Both the position numbers and the translations under genes were made by a program. Below are positions 33,101 to 35,885 of a stretch of 35,885 bases of DNA, piece by piece (position 1 is the stretch's first letter; each line of letters starts with the position of its first letter). Source of the DNA: Candidatus Saccharimonadota bacterium (GTDB lineage Bacteria > Patescibacteriota > Saccharimonadia > Saccharimonadales > Saccharimonadaceae); assembly GCA_027312165.1 (NCBI GenBank), contig DAICXN010000006.1:1-35885 (forward strand). The letters are read 5' to 3'. Below the pieces are notes generated by a model, which did no database searches, was not told where the DNA came from, and saw only the letters and a list, made by a program, of their open reading frames with translations.

Positions 33101-33880
33101 AGGGAGCTTCTGGGCCTCTATATATCGTCACATCCGCTTGATGACTACGCCGTCTACCTCTCCGAGCAAACTCAACCGCTAACTCAGCTTGTGCCAGAGT
33201 ATGATGGTCGACAGATGACAGTGGGTGGCATAATCTCTTCCGTCAGAACAATAGTTACAAAAAGTGGCTCAAAAATGGCATTTGTTGGCCTAGAGGATAA
33301 GTTCGGCGAAGGTGAGGTAATCGTTTTTCCAAATCTATATGAGCAAGTGGGAGCCAGGCTTGTCCAGGACGCGGTAATTATGGTTAGCGGCAAGAACTCA
33401 GCGCGTGATCGCGACGGTAATTTGGGAAGCGAGAGTAAGCTAATTGCCGACACCATTACATCAATTAACGATGATGACGTAAAGTCTTATGAATCAACTG
33501 GCGGAAAAATTGAGGCACCAAAAGTCAGTGCCAAGGTTAAGCAGGAGAAGCGAGCGGCATATAAGGCAAAGAAGGCTGGCGCGCAGGGCAACACGGTCTC
33601 GGCAGCCGCTACTACAACGCCACCCGCTAGCCAATTTATCGCTGCTCCCGAGGAAGTGCCTGAGCGACTTTTCGTTCAGTTAAAAGATCCGAATGATCAT
33701 GAGATTCTAGTGTCTCTAAAGTCTGTTTGCAGTAAGTATCCAGGCGTTACAGAAGTCGTGTTGGTTATAGGAGAAGTGGACAAGTCGGCTATTCGCCTAC
33801 CTTTTAGGGTTGATGCCAAGGGTGTCTTGATCGATAGGTTGCACGAGATTCTTGGCAAAGAGTCAGTCGTTTTGAAGTAA
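30155..33880 (+). CDS. dnaE: DNA polymerase III alpha subunit
   Basis: Replicative polymerase, 1241 aa. The N-terminal PHP domain (about 18-235) keeps all expected metal ligands: His21/23/25, Asp32, His57, Glu82, His103, Cys153, Asp227 and His229, so it may have its own 3'-5' exonuclease as in PHP-active DnaE enzymes. The palm holds GPGRGSAAGS (394-403) and catalytic PDIDID (435-440), with the third Asp region in LKMDFLGLS. Helix-hairpin-helix and OB (about 1020-1095) domains follow, then a basic linker and a C-terminal domain. No fused DnaQ-type exonuclease is present. TATACT lies seven bases before the ATG with no Shine-Dalgarno. An in-frame ATG at 30182 is a weaker alternative start. Confidence 0.98.
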   Translation: MSGGESVLNMQAALKPSDYVHLHNHTHHSLLDGLTKIPDMVTRVKELGMEACAITDHGTMSGAIEFYKAAKDVGVKPIIGIESYVAARSRFDRDPAKDKARYHLTLLAMNHKGYQNLMKLSTKANLEGMYYKPRIDHDLLEEYNEGIIVLSGCASSELGENLRSDNYEEAKRIASWYKSVFGDRYYLELQDHGHPDAPGHWDVQGKINGYLVKISEELDIPLVVSSDGHYLDHSDQESHEILLCVGTGAFLSDEKRMSLKEFELHLTDPVDIIGRWQKTNPSAVTNTKAIADRCSIEIELGQILIPKFPTPDGQSEKAYLDHLTYLGMARRYLGLSSEEAADLTDEEIRLKLPPEHVERLDMEFEVLDKMGFNGYFLIVQDFINWGKGKGIIFGPGRGSAAGSIIAYALNITDLDPLKYDLLFERFLNPDRISMPDIDIDIQDTRRDEVIDYCAQKYGDDRVANICTFGTMAARGAVRDVARVLQVPYGESDRLAKLIPPPVQGRHIPLKVSVKEDADLKKEYESNPTAKNVFDFAMRLEGTIRSHGVHAAGVVIAPDKLVNFVPLEMSQKGVVATQYPMGPVEDLGLLKMDFLGLSNLTIINNALRIIRKVHDVDIDLSSLPLDDEETYKLFQRGDTTGVFQLESAGMKRYLRDLKPSVFEDIIAMVALYRPGPMQFIDSFIKRKHGEEEITYLHPGMKNSLENTYGILVYQEQFMQISKEWCGFSGGQADTLRKAVGKKKLDLMMQVKPEFVEGAIKVGGASKEVAEKFWDQLVEFANYCFNKSHAACYGLIAYWTAYLKAHYPEAFMAALMTSDRDDTDRLAIEISECQHMGIDVLNPDVNESFVEFAVVPGAKQIRFGMAAVKGVGVGAVEEVLRAREEGKFVSVEDFAKRVSTSKFNRKAWESLVKTGAFDSFGDRSDILYNLETIQGFASKVQKEAASGQTDLFGILGDQASEIQPTIQLQSAPVKHTENERLMWERELLGLYISSHPLDDYAVYLSEQTQPLTQLVPEYDGRQMTVGGIISSVRTIVTKSGSKMAFVGLEDKFGEGEVIVFPNLYEQVGARLVQDAVIMVSGKNSARDRDGNLGSESKLIADTITSINDDDVKSYESTGGKIEAPKVSAKVKQEKRAAYKAKKAGAQGNTVSAAATTTPPASQFIAAPEEVPERLFVQLKDPNDHEILVSLKSVCSKYPGVTEVVLVIGEVDKSAIRLPFRVDAKGVLIDRLHEILGKESVVLK

Positions 33881-33882
33881 AT

Positions 33883-34368
33883 CTATTGGTAGTTCATCGC
33901 ATATAGTGCAATAGCTGCCGCGACACTAACATTGAAAGACTCTTTTTGTCCGCTCATTGGTATTTCGACTATCTCATTGGCCAATCTTAGTATTTCTTGA
34001 GGTATGCCATTTACTTCTTCGCCTAGCAGTAAAATCAGTTCCTTTGGCGGCCTGTACTTATCTAGGGGTGTGCTGCTGGTTGCCTGTTCTAGCGCGACTA
34101 TCGGACTGCTTTGAGCCGTGAGCCAACTACCGATATCCTCGATGAACCTAAACGGAACAATTGATTCTGCGCCCAGAGCTGTTTTGTGAATTTGATTGCT
34201 CAGCTTGTCGATAATGTGAGGGAGCCTAGAGTCGTTGGCTAGACGCGGATATGGGCTGTAGCCGCTAAAGATAATCTCCTTCACCCCAAAACCCTCGGCG
34301 CTTCGAAGAATTGAGCCAACATTATGCGTCGAACGGATATTGTGTAGAACTAAGGTAATTTTAGGCAT
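33883..34368 (-). CDS. SpoU/TrmH-family RNA 2'-O-methyltransferase
   Basis: SPOUT-fold methyltransferase, 161 aa, close to the minimal catalytic domain of TrmH/TrmL proteins. Motif 1 NIRSTHNVGSILRSAEGFG, motif 2 LLLGEEVNGIP and motif 3 IPMSGQKESFNVSVAAAIALY are all present and form the knotted S-adenosylmethionine site. It should methylate a ribose in tRNA or rRNA; the target cannot be told. It ends two bases from dnaE on the opposite strand. TACAAT (minus strand) lies seven bases before the ATG with no Shine-Dalgarno. Divergent from pilB. Confidence 0.94.
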   Translation of the reverse strand: MPKITLVLHNIRSTHNVGSILRSAEGFGVKEIIFSGYSPYPRLANDSRLPHIIDKLSNQIHKTALGAESIVPFRFIEDIGSWLTAQSSPIVALEQATSSTPLDKYRPPKELILLLGEEVNGIPQEILRLANEIVEIPMSGQKESFNVSVAAAIALYAMNYQ

Positions 34369-34375
34369 ATTCTAT

Positions 34376-34381
34376 ATTGTA
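34376..34381 (-). promoter_or_regulatory. -10 box of the SpoU-type methyltransferase gene
   Basis: TACAAT on the minus strand, seven bases before the ATG at 34368, no Shine-Dalgarno. Confidence 0.55.
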
Positions 34382-34408
34382 ACACTCGTCGTAGCTTAAG
34401 CTTTTTGC

Positions 34409-34414
34409 TACAAT
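34409..34414 (+). promoter_or_regulatory. -10 box of pilB
   Basis: TACAAT nine bases before the ATG at 34424. Same hexamer as both pilin promoters. Between it and the divergent -10 lies the palindrome AGCTTAAGCT. Confidence 0.5.
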
Positions 34415-34423
34415 GAGTAGTAT

Positions 34424-35885
34424 ATGGATGAGGCTGCAATTCAGGCTAAGCGACGCGACCAGGATGAAGAGGCGACAAGAAAACGGGCGGCTATTTTAGG
34501 CCTGCAGTATCTTGATGCTCGCGAGTTTGAGGGCACCATAGAATTAGTTAGGGATATCCTAACGATCGAAGACATGTACAAGGGGCGTTTAGTGCCACTA
34601 ATGATCGATCAGGAAACTCAGACTTATAAATTCGGCATCACCTCGCAGACCCCCCAGTCTCTAGTGGCTGGCATGGTCGCTAGCTATAAAGATCAAGGCA
34701 AGATTGCCCAATTCTTTTTAATCTCAGGAAGCGCCTTTCGGGCAATGATGCTTCGATTTGATCCGCCAAAAAAGGTTATCTATGATGATATCGAAATTGC
34801 AAAATCTGGCGACAGTGAGACGCTCGCACAGGTTAGCCAGACCTTATCAAGTGTTGGTAGCAACGACGTTTTTAACTATTTAATTGAGCAGGCCGATAAG
34901 CTAGGCGCGAGCGATATTCACATCGAGAATAGTCGAGAGAGTATTAGGATACGTATGCGTGTTGACGGGGCGCTACACTCGGTGGCTGAGATCGGCAGGG
35001 ATCGCTATCGGGTAATTATGGCTACACTAGCCTCACGCGCCGGTATTTCGACAGCCGCAAAAGAGCCGCAGTCTGGCCAGATTCATCATGAGGTTCATCG
35101 AGGCGGCGCAACTCACACTCTCAATATGCGTATCGAGACCGTGCCGACTTTATTCGGCCAGGATGCGGTGATGCGCCTGTTTAACTTTGATACATCAATG
35201 CTCAATCTCGACCTTTTGAATATCACGTCCGCAGAGCGTCAGACAATTGATGATATTGTTTCACATCCGCGGGGTCTCGTCCTGATGGTTGGACCGACAG
35301 GATCTGGCAAATCGACTACGCTCTACAGTATGCTGAATGCCTTAAATACTCCGGATAGAAAAATAATTACTCTAGAGGACCCGGTCGAAAATACGCTACC
35401 GGGCATTACTCAGATACCCATCAATACAACTGAGGGACAGCGTTTTTCAGATGGACTTCGTAGCGTGCTGCGCTTAGACCCCGACGTGGTGATGGTTGGC
35501 GAAATCCGCGATGAGGAGACTGCCCGCACGGCCATTCAGGCGTCGATCACCGGCCACTTGGTTCTTGCCAGTTTTCATGCCAACTCTGCAGCAACTGCCT
35601 TTAGTCGCATTATCGATATGATTGGCCAAAATCCCATATTTAGCTCAGCAATCCGGCTTTTAATTGCCCAGCGGTTAGTCCGTCGGTTGTGGGACGATAG
35701 CAAAGAGGAGTACGAGCCGGATGAGGCGACAAGGCGTTGGGTGAAAGATGTTCTGGCGGGACTTCCATCGAGTGTCGAAGTGCCAGACCTAGAGTCTTTT
35801 AAGTTGTATCGGCCAGTCTCAACCGAGGAAGCCCCGTTCGGTTATAAGGGTCGAATGCCAATTATGGAGCAATTGGTAGTCAGTC
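34424..35885 (+). CDS. pilB: Type IV pilus assembly ATPase PilB/GspE family (partial, right edge)
   Basis: Reads open to the window end (487 codons) without a stop. An N-terminal domain (about 1-150) precedes ASDIHIE, then Walker A GPTGSGKST (290-298), the Asp box TLEDPVEN, Walker B LRLDPDVVMVGEIRDEETA and the His box TGHLVLASFHAN. This is the hexameric motor that drives pilus extension, or a GspE-type secretion ATPase; two pilin genes in the window favour pili. The paired CxxC zinc motif usual in this family is absent: RLVRRLWDDSK stands where RLCxxC is expected, and no Cys pair precedes GYKGRMPIMEQL. TACAAT at 34409-34414 lies nine bases before the ATG. Confidence 0.94.
   Translation, partial: MDEAAIQAKRRDQDEEATRKRAAILGLQYLDAREFEGTIELVRDILTIEDMYKGRLVPLMIDQETQTYKFGITSQTPQSLVAGMVASYKDQGKIAQFFLISGSAFRAMMLRFDPPKKVIYDDIEIAKSGDSETLAQVSQTLSSVGSNDVFNYLIEQADKLGASDIHIENSRESIRIRMRVDGALHSVAEIGRDRYRVIMATLASRAGISTAAKEPQSGQIHHEVHRGGATHTLNMRIETVPTLFGQDAVMRLFNFDTSMLNLDLLNITSAERQTIDDIVSHPRGLVLMVGPTGSGKSTTLYSMLNALNTPDRKIITLEDPVENTLPGITQIPINTTEGQRFSDGLRSVLRLDPDVVMVGEIRDEETARTAIQASITGHLVLASFHANSAATAFSRIIDMIGQNPIFSSAIRLLIAQRLVRRLWDDSKEEYEPDEATRRWVKDVLAGLPSSVEVPDLESFKLYRPVSTEEAPFGYKGRMPIMEQLVVS

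Noticed and set aside
34393-34402. AGCTTAAGCT palindrome between the SpoU-type gene and pilB as an operator
   Set aside because: It is a single ten-base palindrome, likely by chance; no second copy was noticed near other promoters.
1-35885. TGA recoding to Gly, as in SR1/Gracilibacteria
   Set aside because: Several genes end in TGA at the expected length (rpiB, gatA, the 29596 gene), and no conserved frame is interrupted by TGA.
1-35885. CRISPR arrays, tRNA or rRNA genes, IS elements, prophage or toxin-antitoxin loci
   Set aside because: I saw no repeat-spacer pattern, no cloverleaf or TTCGA-arm sequence in a gap, and no transposase or phage gene. Nearly all sequence is occupied by core genes.

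Overview
This window looks like chromosomal core sequence from a small-genome bacterium of the Candidate Phyla Radiation. My best guess is Candidatus Saccharibacteria (TM7), an inference from gene content and compact layout rather than from any rRNA. TGA is a normal stop (rpiB, gatA and the 29596 gene all end in TGA), which argues against the TGA-recoding SR1/Gracilibacteria lineages. I found no rRNA, tRNA, CRISPR array, insertion sequence, integrase or phage gene. The longest stretch without a recognised gene is about 170 bases, upstream of uvrB.

Layout. 0.1-8.2 kb: two paralogous type IV prepilin-like genes bracket a PAP2 lipid phosphatase, an unknown membrane protein, rmuC, an aquaporin-family channel with a basic tail (minus strand), a small tail-anchored protein and pheS-pheT. 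8.2-12.1 kb: ABC exporter, membrane-anchored FKBP isomerase, thioredoxin reductase and inorganic pyrophosphatase. 12.1-15.9 kb: short bifunctional-type Rel (minus), gap, and an OpgC-like membrane protein (minus). 15.9-22.2 kb: a tightly packed seven-gene sugar-phosphate operon, rpiB, rpe, split transketolase N and C, class II aldolase and two PfkB-family kinases. 22.3-25.1 kb: a LOG-family protein (minus), a structured intergenic region and uvrB. 25.1-30.1 kb: gatC-gatA-(membrane protein with a HEPN-like motif)-gatB-galU, then two small membrane proteins. 30.1-35.9 kb: dnaE, a SpoU-type RNA methyltransferase (minus), and the start of a PilB-type ATPase that runs off the right edge.

How it fits together. 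Non-oxidative pentose phosphate enzymes, aldolase and GAPDH give a route from pentose phosphates to lower glycolysis. No classical phosphofructokinase is in this window, so the two PfkB proteins are candidates for the sugar or sugar-phosphate kinase steps. GatCAB implies the indirect route to Gln-tRNA and/or Asn-tRNA. The pilins and PilB point to type IV pili, as would suit a surface-attached symbiont.

The most striking pattern is in initiation. About 15 genes that head transcription units have a clear -10 hexamer (TATACT, TATAAT, TACAAT or TATAGT) ending only 6-10 bases before the start codon and have no Shine-Dalgarno sequence, which predicts leaderless mRNAs. The remaining first genes have a -10 placed further upstream plus a Shine-Dalgarno sequence that is strong in four of the five. 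This rule also corrected several start codons, including those of both pilins and the OpgC-like gene.
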